This document shows, in pieces, positions 10,038-20,607 of a stretch of DNA of 64,000 nt. The stretch is from Malus domestica (Eukaryota; Streptophyta; Magnoliopsida; Rosales; Rosaceae). A program made the translations under genes and the position numbers. Within the stretch, counting starts at the first letter, position 1; each line of letters begins with the position of its first letter. The notes below the pieces were generated by a model, which had not been told where the DNA came from, did not search any database, and worked only from the letters and a program-made list of their open reading frames with translations. The stretch lies in assembly GCF_042453785.1 (NCBI RefSeq), contig NC_091664.1, positions 3,646,501 to 3,710,500 of the forward strand. The letters run 5' to 3'.

Positions 10038-11745
10038 TGTCACAGCTCGTCCCGAGATTTTCTTATTAAGGACATGAAATGTCGGATTTGACCTTAGCGC
10101 GGGCTAAGGTAAGTGTGTGTGACATTATTTGGATTATTTCTATATAAGTTTTGGATTTAAATTTTAGTTTTATAAAATTTTGGTTAGGGAATTAGATGAT
10201 GGAGGGTGAGGATTTAATGTTGGACCATCTAAACCCCTGCACTCTCTCTCTTCTCGTAGCACTCTCTCTCTCTCCTCCCTCACGGCTTCCTCTCTCTCTC
10301 TCTCACTCCCGAAGTGTACGGACGAGACCCAAAACCATCCAAAACTCAGTGGATCGAAGCAACCAAGGTAAGATTCTTCATCCTTGTGATGCTCTGAGTT
10401 GTTTGATGCTAGTTTTAGGACGTGGAACCTTCGATATCACGTGAACCCGAACCCCTCATTTTTTGTCACTGTTCATGCACACGTGAAATGTTGTGTTTCA
10501 GGGAATTCTAAGCTTATAGTGAGCTTAGTGATGTCCCAAGGAAGCTCGGAGTGCTTCGTTTGAAGGTTTTGGACGTCGGGATCACTAGGTTCGATTTTGG
10601 CCGGTTTTTCTTGGAATTTTCCGGTGAGATTTAGTTGTTTTTGGAGCTTAAAAGTAGTGTATCGTGATTTTACATGTTTGGGGCTTCATTTTGATATAAA
10701 ATACGAAGAAAATGGGTGAGAAACGAAGGAGAACAAGGAGTTTCAAAGTTGGCCGGAAATCGGCCGCCGGAAAGTTCAGTCCGGCGAGCCAAGGTTAGGG
10801 ATGATGCGCGTGGGGGCGCGTGTCCCCGTGCCTGTCCCGGAGCGTGCGGCCTCCAAAAATTTATCTAAAAATTTCTCGACGTCCGTGACGTCGAGTAGGT
10901 CGATGTGGTATATTCATATACCCAAATTGAGCATCGTATGAGAAGTTATTTCGAATTGTTGGTTATGTGTTTAAATTAACGTTTTTATAGTTGTTTCGCA
11001 TATAGGTGACACCTATCCCGAGGACGAGCGCATCCAGGGACGTCACGGGGGTTACGACCCATCGACTTACCAGTGAGTGGGCAGTTTTGTTTTCGTATTA
11101 CCTATATAGTACTGTTTTTCCCAGGAAATGCGTTTATTTGAAAATTATGATTTAAATTGCCATGCATGCAATTGTTGAGATATTTGGTTTGATAAGTGAT
11201 GCGTTTATATGTGAATTGACGCGGTGGACGCACATGTGAGTTTTTATATTATTTAGATGAGTTATTTTATGTGAATTGCATTGAAAGCTCATAACCTGCA
11301 CCCTAGGTGTTAGTGCTTATATTATTATTCACCACACAACACGCTCGTCTTGGATCCAAGTAGGTGGATGTCGTACAGACCATGTGAGGGTTCCGACATG
11401 CTAGTCGTATAGACCACTAGATCTGATTCCGACTAGTGGGTGACCTTAGTTATGTTCGCCGATGATTGATGAGAGAAGCACTAGAGCGTATTTATACACC
11501 TTTCATCGTACAGACTACCATATGTAGTTCCGAGTGACGTGCAGAGTTGGGCCGTATAGGTCACTGTGGTGACTCCGGCTGAGTGAGATGTTGAGCTTTA
11601 GAATCAGCCTTACAGGACCACTGTAGGGTCTCCGGTTGATTTATTATTTCACCTGATTGATATTGATGCATTCTGATTATATTTTGGCATGGCATGACAT
11701 ATCCTTTCTGAGATGTTATGTTGATGGATGTGAGCTGAGTTTTGA

Positions 11746-11789
<44 letters not shown>

Positions 11790-12214
11790 TATTTTCTAGG
11801 AAAGTATACAGGTTTTACGGTGAGGGGTTAGAAATGTTTTAAATGAAATGTTTTGGAAAATCTTTGGTTTTACTGACCCACTCATCTTTGTTTTGCGCTC
11901 CTCTAGGTTCTAGTTAGCAGTTGGTGGCTCTCGAGGTCTTTTTCGGCATTCTGACATACGCTCTACATGTAGGACTCACCTGCGGGTGTTGTACTTTTTA
12001 TTATGGTCCTACTTGACTGCACTTAGACCTATGCTCTGAATTTATGTGTTTTACCTTATAACTCATCCTTTTATTCTAGTAGGTTGTTACTACTAGAGAT
12101 TGGTTTAAATTCCTTATTATTTCTGTTATTGATTTGCTTCCGTGTCGCACTTTTGGTTACGTCACACTCACGTGACGGCCAGCACGCCTTGATCCTCTGG
12201 ATCGGGGTGTGTCA
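10038..12214 (+). repeat. Left LTR, 2177 bp
   Basis: Starts TGTCACAGCTCG and ends GGGGTGTGTCA, the TG...CA form of an LTR, immediately before a primer binding site. It contains a CT-rich run (10,240-10,310) and a long (TA)n run near 11,748-11,781. Short ORFs inside it, such as one near 10,196, look accidental. Confidence 0.85.
11748..11781. repeat. (TA)n microsatellite in left LTR
   Basis: About 17 TA units. The matching place in the inverted right LTR (about 14,070-14,091) has fewer units, which shows slippage after the arms were formed. Confidence 0.8.
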
Positions 12215-12217
12215 GTT

Positions 12218-12229
12218 TGGTATCAGAGC
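12218..12229 (+). other. Primer binding site, initiator-Met tRNA type
   Basis: TGGTATCAGAGC is complementary to the 3' end of plant initiator methionine tRNA and lies 3 bases after the LTR end, as expected for minus-strand priming of an LTR retrotransposon. Confidence 0.85.
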
Positions 12230-12293
12230 CTAGGTTGCAGTCCTGTATAATTGTTAATGCTTTAATGATCTTTTGATGTTTTCTGTCAGAATT

Positions 12294-13654
12294 ATGCCGC
12301 CTCATAGAGAGCGTAGGGAGTCCCGCCGTACTCCTGAACCTAATTTCCCGGATATCACTCAGTTGGGGGAAACAATGGCTCAGGCTTTTCAGAATGTAAT
12401 TCGTCCTCCTCCCCCTCCTCAGAGGACACCCTTGGAGACCATGTACAATCTGAAATTAGATCGTTTTATGGGTGATGAGGGTCACGAGGAGGCAGAGAAA
12501 TGGCTAGATCATATTGAAAAGACGTTTCAGGTGATGCAAAGTCAGGGGAACTTTCCGGCTGATAGGTGGGTTGAGACCACTACCTGGTTTTTGGGTCGAG
12601 AGCTGGCAGGTTGGTGGAGGAATCAGACGCATTTTATGTCCCCAGCTATGGCATCTGATTGGGAGGTATTTGAAGATAATTTCAAGAAAAGATTTGTCCC
12701 TCCAGAGTATATTGATCGTAAGAAACAGGAATTTACTCGGTTGAAACAGAGGAATATGACAGCTCATGAGTACTATAGAAAGTTTACTGATTTGTCTCGC
12801 TATGACCCTGATACAGCTGGTAATCAGGGAGAGATGCTTCGACGTTTCAAGTTAGGAACTAAGAGAAAGTGGCGGACTTTTGCCAGTGCACTTCCCTGCG
12901 CCGATTACCATGAGTTTTTCGAGATTTTGGTTAGGATGGAGGACTCTGATAACCTTCCCAGTGATAGTGAGGATGACGAGGACAAGAATGATGGTCAGAA
13001 GAAGGATGATAAAGGTAAGGTTATCTCTATTCCGGAACCTCGCAAGACGCAGAATTTTAAGAAGAGTGGAGCGAGTTCGAGTTCTTCTAGTGGTGGATAT
13101 AGTATTACTGGCCTGATGAGAGGTGGTGGAAGATTTTCTGGTGGGCCCAGATTTCAAAGGCAGAGGGATTCTGGTGGGGCTGTTGGTTCTGGCGCTCCGT
13201 GGTGCCGCCGTTGTAATTTTTGTCATCATGGTGAGTGCAGAAGAGGTGGTGGTGCTTGTTTTACTTGTGGGCAAATGAGACATCGGGCTTCTCAGTGTCC
13301 CCAGGGTCAGCAGAGACCACAGCAGACCACTATGCCACCTCCAGCGCCGATTCAGCAGAGCTTTGGACCAGGCAGTTATGGCCAGTCGGGTCATGGTGGT
13401 GCCTACCATTACCAGGGGGATGCTGCTCCGTATGCTCCCAGAGACCTTATTAGTATCCCCAGGAGCCTTATCCTCAGACGGGGTATTCCCAGGACTTTGG
13501 GGGTTATTCTTCTTATTCATCCATGCCAGCTGGTGGATCTCAGTGGCATCAGGGAGGTCAGCCTTGTCAGGGGGAAGTTGCTGTTGGTGGTGCAGGATCA
13601 TCTAGGTCGTCCAATCAGCCAGGCCAGGGACGTACTTCTCATAGGCGAGGTAAT
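12294..13654 (+). pseudogene. Truncated, frameshifted Ty3/gypsy-type gag
   Basis: Starting at the ATG in ATTATGCCGCCTC, the frame encodes a retrotransposon gag domain (about residues 45-200, with GWWRNQTHF, WEVFEDNFKKRF and DRKKQEFTRLKQ), an acidic stretch DSEDDEDKNDG and a CX2CX4HX4C zinc knuckle (CFTCGQMRHRASQC). An upstream in-frame ATG at 12,276 is also possible. Near 13,445 the Gln/Gly/Tyr-rich C-terminal tail moves into another frame, consistent with loss of one base, and that frame also has a nearby stop. The ORF is then cut at 13,654 by the inverted LTR. Protease, reverse transcriptase and integrase are absent. Confidence 0.85.
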
Positions 13655-15807
13655 CAAGGCGTGCTAGCCGTCACGTGAGCGTGACGTAACCAAAAGTGCG
13701 ACACGGAAGCAAATCAATAACAGAAATAAGAAGGAATTTAAACCAATCTCTAGTAGTAACAACCTACTAGAATAAAAGGATGAGTTATAAGGTAAAACAC
13801 ATAAATTCAGAGCATAGGTCTAAGTGCAGTCAAGTAGGACCATAATAAAAAGTACAACACCCGCAGGTGAGTCCTACATGTAGAGCGTATGTCAGAATGC
13901 CGAAAAAGACCTCGAGAGCCACCAACTGCTAACTAGAACCTGGAGGGGTGCAAAACAAAGATGAGTGGGTCAGTAAAACCAAAGATTTTCCAAAACATTT
14001 CATTTAAGACATTTCTAACCCCTCACCGTAAAACCTGTATACTTTCCCAGAAAATAGTATATAGACATATATATATATATATCATCAAAACTCAGCTCAC
14101 ATCCATCAACATAACATCTCAGAAAGGATATGCCATGCCATGCCAAAATATAATCAGAATGCATCAATATCAATCAGGTGAAATAATAAATCAACCGGAG
14201 ACCCTACAGTGGTCCTGTACGGCTGATTCTAAAGCTCAACATCCCACTTAGCTGGAGTCACCACAGTGACCTATACGGCCCAACTTTGCACGTCACTCGG
14301 AACTACATATGGTAGTCTGTACGATGAAAGGTGTATAAATACGCTCTAGTGCTTCTCTCATCAATCATCGGCGCGCATAACTAAGGTCACTCACTAGTCG
14401 GAATCACATCTAGTGGTCTATACGACTAGCATGTCGGAACCCTCACATGGTCTGTACGACATCCACCTACTAGATCCAAGACGAGCGTGCGGTGTGGTGA
14501 ATAATAATATAAGCACTAACACCTAGGGTGCAGGTTATGAGCTTTCAATGCAATTCACATAAAATAATCCATCTAAATAATATAAAAACTCACCTGTGCG
14601 TCCACCGCGTCAATTCACATATAAACGCATCACTTATCAAACCAAATATCTCAACAATTGCATGCATGGCAATTTAAATCATAATTTGCAAATAAACGCA
14701 TTTCCTAGGAAAAATAGTAGTATATAGGTAATACGAAAACAAAACTGCCCACTCACTGGTAAGTCGATGGGTCGTAACCCCCGTGACGTCCCTGGATGTG
14801 CTCGTCCTCGGGATAGGTGTCACCTATATGCGAAACAACTATAAAAATGTTAATTTAAACACATAACCAACAATTCGAAATAACTTCTCATACGATGCTC
14901 AATTTAGGTATATGAATATACCACATCGACCTACTCGACGTCATGGACGTCGAGAAATTGTTAGATAAATTTTTGGAGGCCGCACGCGCCCCCACGTGTT
15001 AGGATAGGCACGGGGACACGCGCCCCCACGCGCATCATCCCTAACCTTGGCTCGCCGGACTGAACTTTCCGGCGGCTGGTTTCCGGCCAACTTTGAAACT
15101 CCTTGTTCTCCTTCGTTTCTCACCCATTTTCTTCGTATTTTATATCAAAATGAAGCCCCAAACATGTAGAATCACGATACACTACTTTTAAGCTCCAAAA
15201 ACAACTAAATCTCACCGGAAAATTCCAAGCAAAACCGGCCAAAATCGAACCTAGTGATCCCGACGTCCAAAACCTTCAAACGAAGCACTCCGAGCTTCCT
15301 TGGGACCTCACTAAGCTCACTATAAGCTTAGAATTCCCTGAAACACAACATTTCACGTGTGCATGAACAGTGACAAAAAATGAAGGGTTCGGGTTCACGT
15401 GATATCGAAGGTTCCACGTCCTAAAACTAGCATAAAACAACTCAGAGCATCACAAGGATGAAGAATCTTACCTTGGTTGCTTCGACCCATTGAGTTTTGG
15501 ATGGTTTTGGGTCTTGTCCGTACACTTTGGGAGTGAGAGAGAGAGAGAGAGAGAGGAAGCCGTGAGGGAGGAGAGAGAGAGAGTGCTACGGGAAGAGAGA
15601 GAGGGCAGGGGTTTAGATGGTCCAACATCAAATCCTCACCCTCCATCATCTAATTCCCTAACCAAAATTTTATAAAACTAAAATTTAAATCCAAAACTTA
15701 TATAGAAATAATCCAAATAATGTCACACACACTTACCTTAGCCCATGCTAAGGTCAAATCCGACATTTCACGTCCTTAATAAGAAAATCTCGGGACTGGC
15801 TGTGACA
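13655..15807 (-). repeat. Right LTR, inverted, 2153 bp
   Basis: Reverse complement of the left LTR, closely similar along its length. It lacks the last ~23 bases of the LTR (the U5 end), so the inner edge is the break-and-join point with gag. The outer edge is a complete U3 end (…CTGTGACA on the + strand). Confidence 0.85.
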
Positions 15808-15920
15808 CTATCCCTATTAATACTTGGATGGGGTTTTTGGACCAGTTACTTGTTATATCCATTTAATTAATTTTATATATTTTACAAAATAATTTATGCC
15901 ATTCATTGTATATTCAATGT

Positions 15921-15962
15921 TAGCCGACCCCACTTAGTGGGAAAAGGCTTTGTTGTTGTTGT
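15921..15962 (+). mobile_element. 42-bp RTE LINE insertion with 16-bp target duplication
   Basis: The insert reads tagccgaccccacttagtgg then gaaaaggctt and (TTG)n. This is the extreme 3' end of the RTE family seen at 1685-2316. It is flanked by the perfect direct repeat ATTGTATATTCAATGT (15,905-15,920 and 15,963-15,978). Confidence 0.85.
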
Positions 15963-16865
15963 ATTGTATATTCAATGTATTAACTTTCAAATTGTTATAA
16001 CGTGCCAATTGAATAATAATAATACTAATTTCATAATTTTGTGCAATAAATATATAAGTTAATTTACCTACCAACACAACAATAAATCTAAAACAGCTTC
16101 GGCTAATACTCCAATCTCTAATACACAAAACAAAAGCTATATGTTCCACACAATTTTTACTTACAAAATAGTCTAATTTACCTACTCCATCAAACCAAAA
16201 TTTAAAGGTCTAATTTACTTCCAAAATGGTCTAATTTACCCACATGATTTATGTGCATTAGATTAAAAGTTTATTTAATTGCCTACAAGCACAAACCCAC
16301 AACATTCGAACATTATCTAATCACTAATTTTTTATTTTTTTTGAATAGGTAAATTAATTTCAATGTAGGTAAATTAGTATAATATTAATAAGTAGGTAAG
16401 TTAATTTAAATGTAGGTAAATTAGTATAATATTTTATAAGTAGGTAAATTAGTATAATATTTGTATGTAGGTAATTACATGATTCAAAATGCAGGTAAAT
16501 TAGTATAATATTTTTTAAGTAGGTAAATTAATTTGTTTGTAGGTAATTACATGATTCAAACAATATTATTTTTTGCATACAAGATATGTCTTTTTTTTTT
16601 TTAATTCGGTAAATTAATTTATTTATGTTGCTAATATTTATGACACAAGAAAGGTAAAATATCCATATGGATTTAATTGCTCATCATAATTAGGGTGAGT
16701 AATAACATTTATTGACCAAATTAGGATTTTGTGGCATAAGTTGCAAATGAATTGTAATAGTTAGTTATATATTTGTCTACATGGTAGGTTATTTGAAATT
16801 TAGGTTTTATTTGAATGTTTAAATTTAGTTGGGTTTTTATTTGAAAAATAGAAGTTTCAAGGGTC

Positions 16866-17019
16866 TATATCTAAAAAAATCTTTAGAAAAAATAAAGAAA
16901 TATCAGTGTTTCTCAACTGCCAGTGTCTACTTAAGACGGAAAATAATTGTTCTTCTTCTTCCTACTCCTCACCATTACAGATCATTGATAAAATCATCAA
17001 AAAAAAAAAAAAAGAAAGG
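16866..17019 (+). promoter_or_regulatory. Proximal 5' flank of UGT copy 2
   Basis: About 150 bp between the TIR element and the ATG. The part from ggaaaataattgttcttctt onward resembles the 5' flank of UGT copy 3 (20,538-20,600), so this is the only promoter-proximal sequence shared by the copies. A poly(A) stretch precedes the start codon. No TATA box could be assigned with confidence. Confidence 0.4.
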
Positions 17020-18543
17020 ATGGGATTTGAGAAAGAGCATATAGTAATGCTGCCATTCATGGCTCAAGGCCATATCATACCATTCCTATCACTTGCAAAG
17101 CAAATCCAGCAGTCAACAAACTTCTCAATCACCATCGCCACCACCCCTCTCAACATCAAATCCCTCCAATCCACCATTTCCTCCGCCTCATCCAATCACA
17201 ACAACATCCACTTGGCCGAACTTCCCTTCTGCAGCTCAGACCACGACCTCCCCCCTAACACAGAGACCACAGAGAACCTCCCCCTCTCCAAAATGATCAA
17301 CTTTTTAGTCGCCTCACTCAGCCTCGAACCTCCTGCTCGACGCCTTATCACTGATATCATCAAAAGGGAAGGCCGCCCGCCGCTCTGTTTGATCTCGGAC
17401 GTATTCTTCGGATGGGCTACCGATCTTGCAAACAGCTTAGGCACTGTCAATGTGAGTTTCACCACAGGCGGGGCTTACGGCACTGCAGCCTACACATCAA
17501 TCTGGCTCAACCTCCCTCATCGCTCCGCAAGCAGCGAATACTTCACCGTCCCCGGCTTCCCGGAACACGGCAGGTTCCACATCTCTCAGCTGAATCCGTT
17601 TGTAAGAGCTGCAGACGGTACAGAATCTTGGTCAAAATTTTTCCAGCCCCAGATTTCGGGTTCTACAAAATCATTTGGTTGGCTGTGTAATACTGTGGAG
17701 GAAATTGAGCCGTTGGGATTGGATATCTTGAGGGATAACTTGAAGCTTCCGGTTTGGTGCATTGGTCCTCTAGTACCTAATGATGCACTCAAAAACTCAT
17801 CCGCATTGGACTTAAAGGTCTCGAGGCAGCGCACCGGAAAAGAAATGGGCTTTTCCGCAGAGAAATGCCTCGAGTGGCTTGACTCGCAAGGTTCGAATTC
17901 TGTAATTTACATCTCATTTGGTTCTCAGAACACAATCAGTGCAACCCAAATGATGGAATTGGCTGTTGGGTTGGAAGAAAGCGGAAAACCTTTCGTTTGG
18001 GTGATAAGGCCTCCGGTGGGGTTTGATCTGAAGGGAGAGTTCAAAGCAGAGTGGCTGCCTAACGGGTTTGAGGAAAGAATGAGTAAACGAAAACAGGGGT
18101 TGCTAGTGCACAACTGGGCACCCCAGTTGGAGATTTTATCACACAAATCCACTGGCTTTTTTGTGAGCCATTGCGGGTGGAATTCAGTGATGGAGAGCTT
18201 GAGCCAGGGCGTGCCGATTGTTGGGTGGCCGTTGGCGGGGGAGCAGGCTTATAATTCGAAGATGTTGGTGGAGGAGATGGGTGTGAGTGTGGAGCTGACA
18301 AGGGGTGTGCAGAGTAATATTGGATGGAAGGAGGTGAAGGAGGTGATTGATCTGGTGATGGACGAGAGTGGGAACGGAGGGGAGATGAGGAAAAATGCAG
18401 GTGAGATTAAGAAGAAGATAAGAGGATCAATTAGAGATAATGATGGTGATCAAGGAAAGGAGAAGGGGTCTTCTGTTAAGTCAATGGAGGATTTTGTGGC
18501 TGCTCTTTTATCAAAGAAACAAGATTTGGCAAAAATCAATTAG
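17020..18543 (+). CDS. UDP-glycosyltransferase, UGT92-like (copy 2, intact)
   Basis: Intronless 507-residue family-1 glycosyltransferase. I chose the ATG at 17,020 (MGFEKEHIVMLPF...). The frame stays open further upstream but through poly(Lys) and UTR-like sequence with no earlier ATG. Catalytic His lies in QGHIIPF (residue 18), and the likely partner Asp in LISDVFFGW. The PSPG box spans residues 366-409 (bases 18,115-18,246), starts WAPQLEIL, contains HCGWNS and ends GEQ, where copy 1 has AEQ. The length is normal for the family. It is the only complete member of the cluster in the window. Its distal promoter is transposon-derived. The acceptor is unknown. Confidence 0.93.
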   Translation: MGFEKEHIVMLPFMAQGHIIPFLSLAKQIQQSTNFSITIATTPLNIKSLQSTISSASSNHNNIHLAELPFCSSDHDLPPNTETTENLPLSKMINFLVASLSLEPPARRLITDIIKREGRPPLCLISDVFFGWATDLANSLGTVNVSFTTGGAYGTAAYTSIWLNLPHRSASSEYFTVPGFPEHGRFHISQLNPFVRAADGTESWSKFFQPQISGSTKSFGWLCNTVEEIEPLGLDILRDNLKLPVWCIGPLVPNDALKNSSALDLKVSRQRTGKEMGFSAEKCLEWLDSQGSNSVIYISFGSQNTISATQMMELAVGLEESGKPFVWVIRPPVGFDLKGEFKAEWLPNGFEERMSKRKQGLLVHNWAPQLEILSHKSTGFFVSHCGWNSVMESLSQGVPIVGWPLAGEQAYNSKMLVEEMGVSVELTRGVQSNIGWKEVKEVIDLVMDESGNGGEMRKNAGEIKKKIRGSIRDNDGDQGKEKGSSVKSMEDFVAALLSKKQDLAKIN

Positions 18544-19320
18544 AGATGTAATTTATTAATTAATTAGTTTTTGCGTTGAAATTTAAAGAATAATATTGTC
18601 GCTTTCAAGTCAATTGAGAGCTGATGATACTTGAGTATTGACTAGTGAGTACTTATTTCTAATTTTGTTGAATGATATTATAATACATATGCTATTTAAA
18701 AAAAAATGAAATAATGGATATGTCATTTGATCTTTCTTAGACTATAAAAACAAATAATACGTTTTTTTATTGGGCTAAAGCGGAAATGGCCTTAAAATTT
18801 ATAAGGGACCGTTGTACTACCAGTCAATTGAATGAGCTTAAAGCTCCATATTCTTGGTGGCAAGTGCTGCTCAATGGTTCTCTCCCAAAGCGAAAATGCT
18901 TGAAAATGTTCTCGAAAGCCAAGGGAGTAGGAGCTTACCTCGTTTGATTATGCACTGGTGGAACCTATACTTTACAATAGGAAGGTGGATTGAATGCTCC
19001 TGGAAAGATAAGAATCGATGCAACTGAGTAGCTAAATCTAGTAAAACGCTCCAACTCAAACGAGAGGGATACATAAAATATACACTAGTAAGTACCGAAG
19101 TATTATCCTTTAAGAAATTTATATGTTTGCGAAGCGATAGGTTTTGTTTCAAAATATGTTAGGCTGTGGGGATGACATCCAAAGTCCAAAAAAGCCTGCA
19201 CCTGGCTAAGAGGGTAGGGTTGAAACTTGGAACAAATGCCCTCATTACGCTTTCATGTGCATGCTGCATGTCAACTTGTGAAAATTGAAGCTATATGAAT
19301 TAAAGTGGAAATTTATTCAA
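18544..19320. repeat. Duplicated spacer block A, copy 1 (3' flank of UGT copy 2)
   Basis: Aligns with 22,116-23,085 over nearly its whole length, for example ataagggaccgttgtactac, cattgaatg-type blocks and aggctgtggggatg. No gene seen. It lacks the small TIR element present in the other copy at 22,400. Confidence 0.75.
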
Positions 19321-19439
19321 CCTATTAGAATAACCTTAGGTGCTCTTCATATCATCCTCTTGATTAGCCACTCCATCACTGCCACAGTATCCTATTAGAA
19401 TAGTGTATTCCAGCTAATTGCCCCCTTTTTTTTCCACCA

Positions 19440-20375
19440 GAACTGTGTGAGCAATCGTCCTTGGTCTTTATATAAATTTACTAGCAGTTTAAAGCAAGAC
19501 ATATGTTTGGCAGTGACGATGTTACCTCATTAATAAGCACCTCTTTTCTAGCTATCCGGCGGTTAAAACTACTCTGCCCATCCATTAACACGATCTGAGA
19601 CTTTTCGAAGTGACTTGCTCCGATAGTTCGTTGCCGTCAATTCACTTCACATCGAGAGGTTCGCTCCGGAGCTTATGAGATATCAGTCATTCCGACCAGC
19701 TCGATCTTGTGGTCCGAAATTCATGGTTCCATGATACCCTTAAATGCTAAATAATGAGACGGTATAGAAAGTTCATTTCTTGCTTTTGTAGAAGTAGATA
19801 TATTAATTTTTTAAGGGGAACAACTTACTAGATTCAAGACATTTAGAGAAATAGTTTCAAATTGTGACGCTGAAGGTAGAAGATGAAGTATTCATTTCGA
19901 GAAGTTGTCACCTATAATTCTACAATGTTTTTGGAGACAGAAATGCTAAGGAGACTCTTTTAAAGTGAGACTTTTTATGAACTCTCCACCACCTCATATT
20001 TTTTGGTACAATGTTTTGTAATGTTGGTACGGGAATATTGATACATAACCTGAGAAATGCAAAATGTTTCAAATTGTAACGTACGCTACGCAACCTGAGA
20101 AATGCAAAAGCATGCATAATATTGATGCATAACTGAACTACAAACCATAAGGGAAAAAAAACAAGAGGAAGAAACAAAATACATAATTTGTTTCAACGTG
20201 ACATCCTCTTTTGTTTATACAACAAACCTAATTAGGCAACCTCTTTTGTTTATACAACAAACCTAATTAGGCAAAGAAATGTATCGGGTCGGGTGATGCA
20301 TTGGCTTTTAGTATTCTCCAAACTCCAACTTCAAATGTGGCAATGTCGGTAACCATCAGAATTTCACAGAATACA
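19440..20375. repeat. Duplicated spacer block B, copy 2
   Basis: Counterpart of 8590-9500, upstream of UGT copy 3. It contains a local duplication of cctcttttgtttatacaaca at about 20,208-20,265. No gene seen. Confidence 0.65.
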
Positions 20376-20607
20376 GAGTTGGCACCGACGATTTGTTAAA
20401 ATCCTCAAATTTGTCACTACTCTCTACTTAGTAGTATGAAAAATTAAAGAAATGACAATTTTTTTCAAATGCCAATGTAATTGATAAAAAAGTTGAAGTA
20501 CCCAGTAGTCCGGACTATCAAAGACTATCAAAGACTGGAAAATAATTATTCTTCTTCTCCCTCTTTCTCACCATTATAGGTCATTCAAAAAATTATCAGA
20601 AAAAAAA

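Larger units (their letters stand above)
10038..15807 (+). mobile_element. LTR retroelement with LTRs in inverted orientation
   Basis: The left LTR (10,038-12,214) is in + orientation and is followed by a primer binding site and a truncated Ty3-type gag. The sequence then joins at 13,655 to the reverse complement of the same LTR, ending at 15,807. Both outer ends read TGTCACAG inward. A perfect 5-bp duplication CTATC flanks the unit (10,033-10,037 and 15,808-15,812). The related element at 58 kb gives the empty site. The unit therefore entered as one DNA molecule with two U3 ends. There is no pol and no coding for integrase, so the proteins came from elsewhere. Confidence 0.85.
9893..16865. 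mobile_element. TIR element copy 1, split by the inverted-LTR insertion
   Basis: Bases 9900-10,037 plus 15,808-16,865 align with the element at 58,050-59,795. Shared parts include aataaaacccattgactag on the left and taattagggtgagtaataac, tggcataagttg and atatttgtctacatgg on the right. Its two ends are diverged inverted repeats (left TTGAAACTATATTTT, right reverse complement TTGAAACTTCTATTTT). No transposase is visible and the superfamily is unresolved. It forms most of the sequence immediately upstream of UGT copy 2. Confidence 0.6.

Noticed and set aside
12852-13601. 249-codon minus-strand ORF
   Set aside because: Antisense shadow of gag, low-complexity Ser/Thr-rich.
10038-15807. A giant DNA transposon with 2.15 kb terminal inverted repeats
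   Set aside because: The arms have LTR form (TG...CA) and an initiator-Met primer site next to the inner left end. A retrotransposon gag lies between them, the duplication is 5 bp, and a solo LTR of the same type occurs at 52,586. All point to an LTR element.
18871-19152. 93-codon minus-strand ORF in spacer block A
   Set aside because: Not preserved in the duplicate block at 22,600-22,900 and has no motif.
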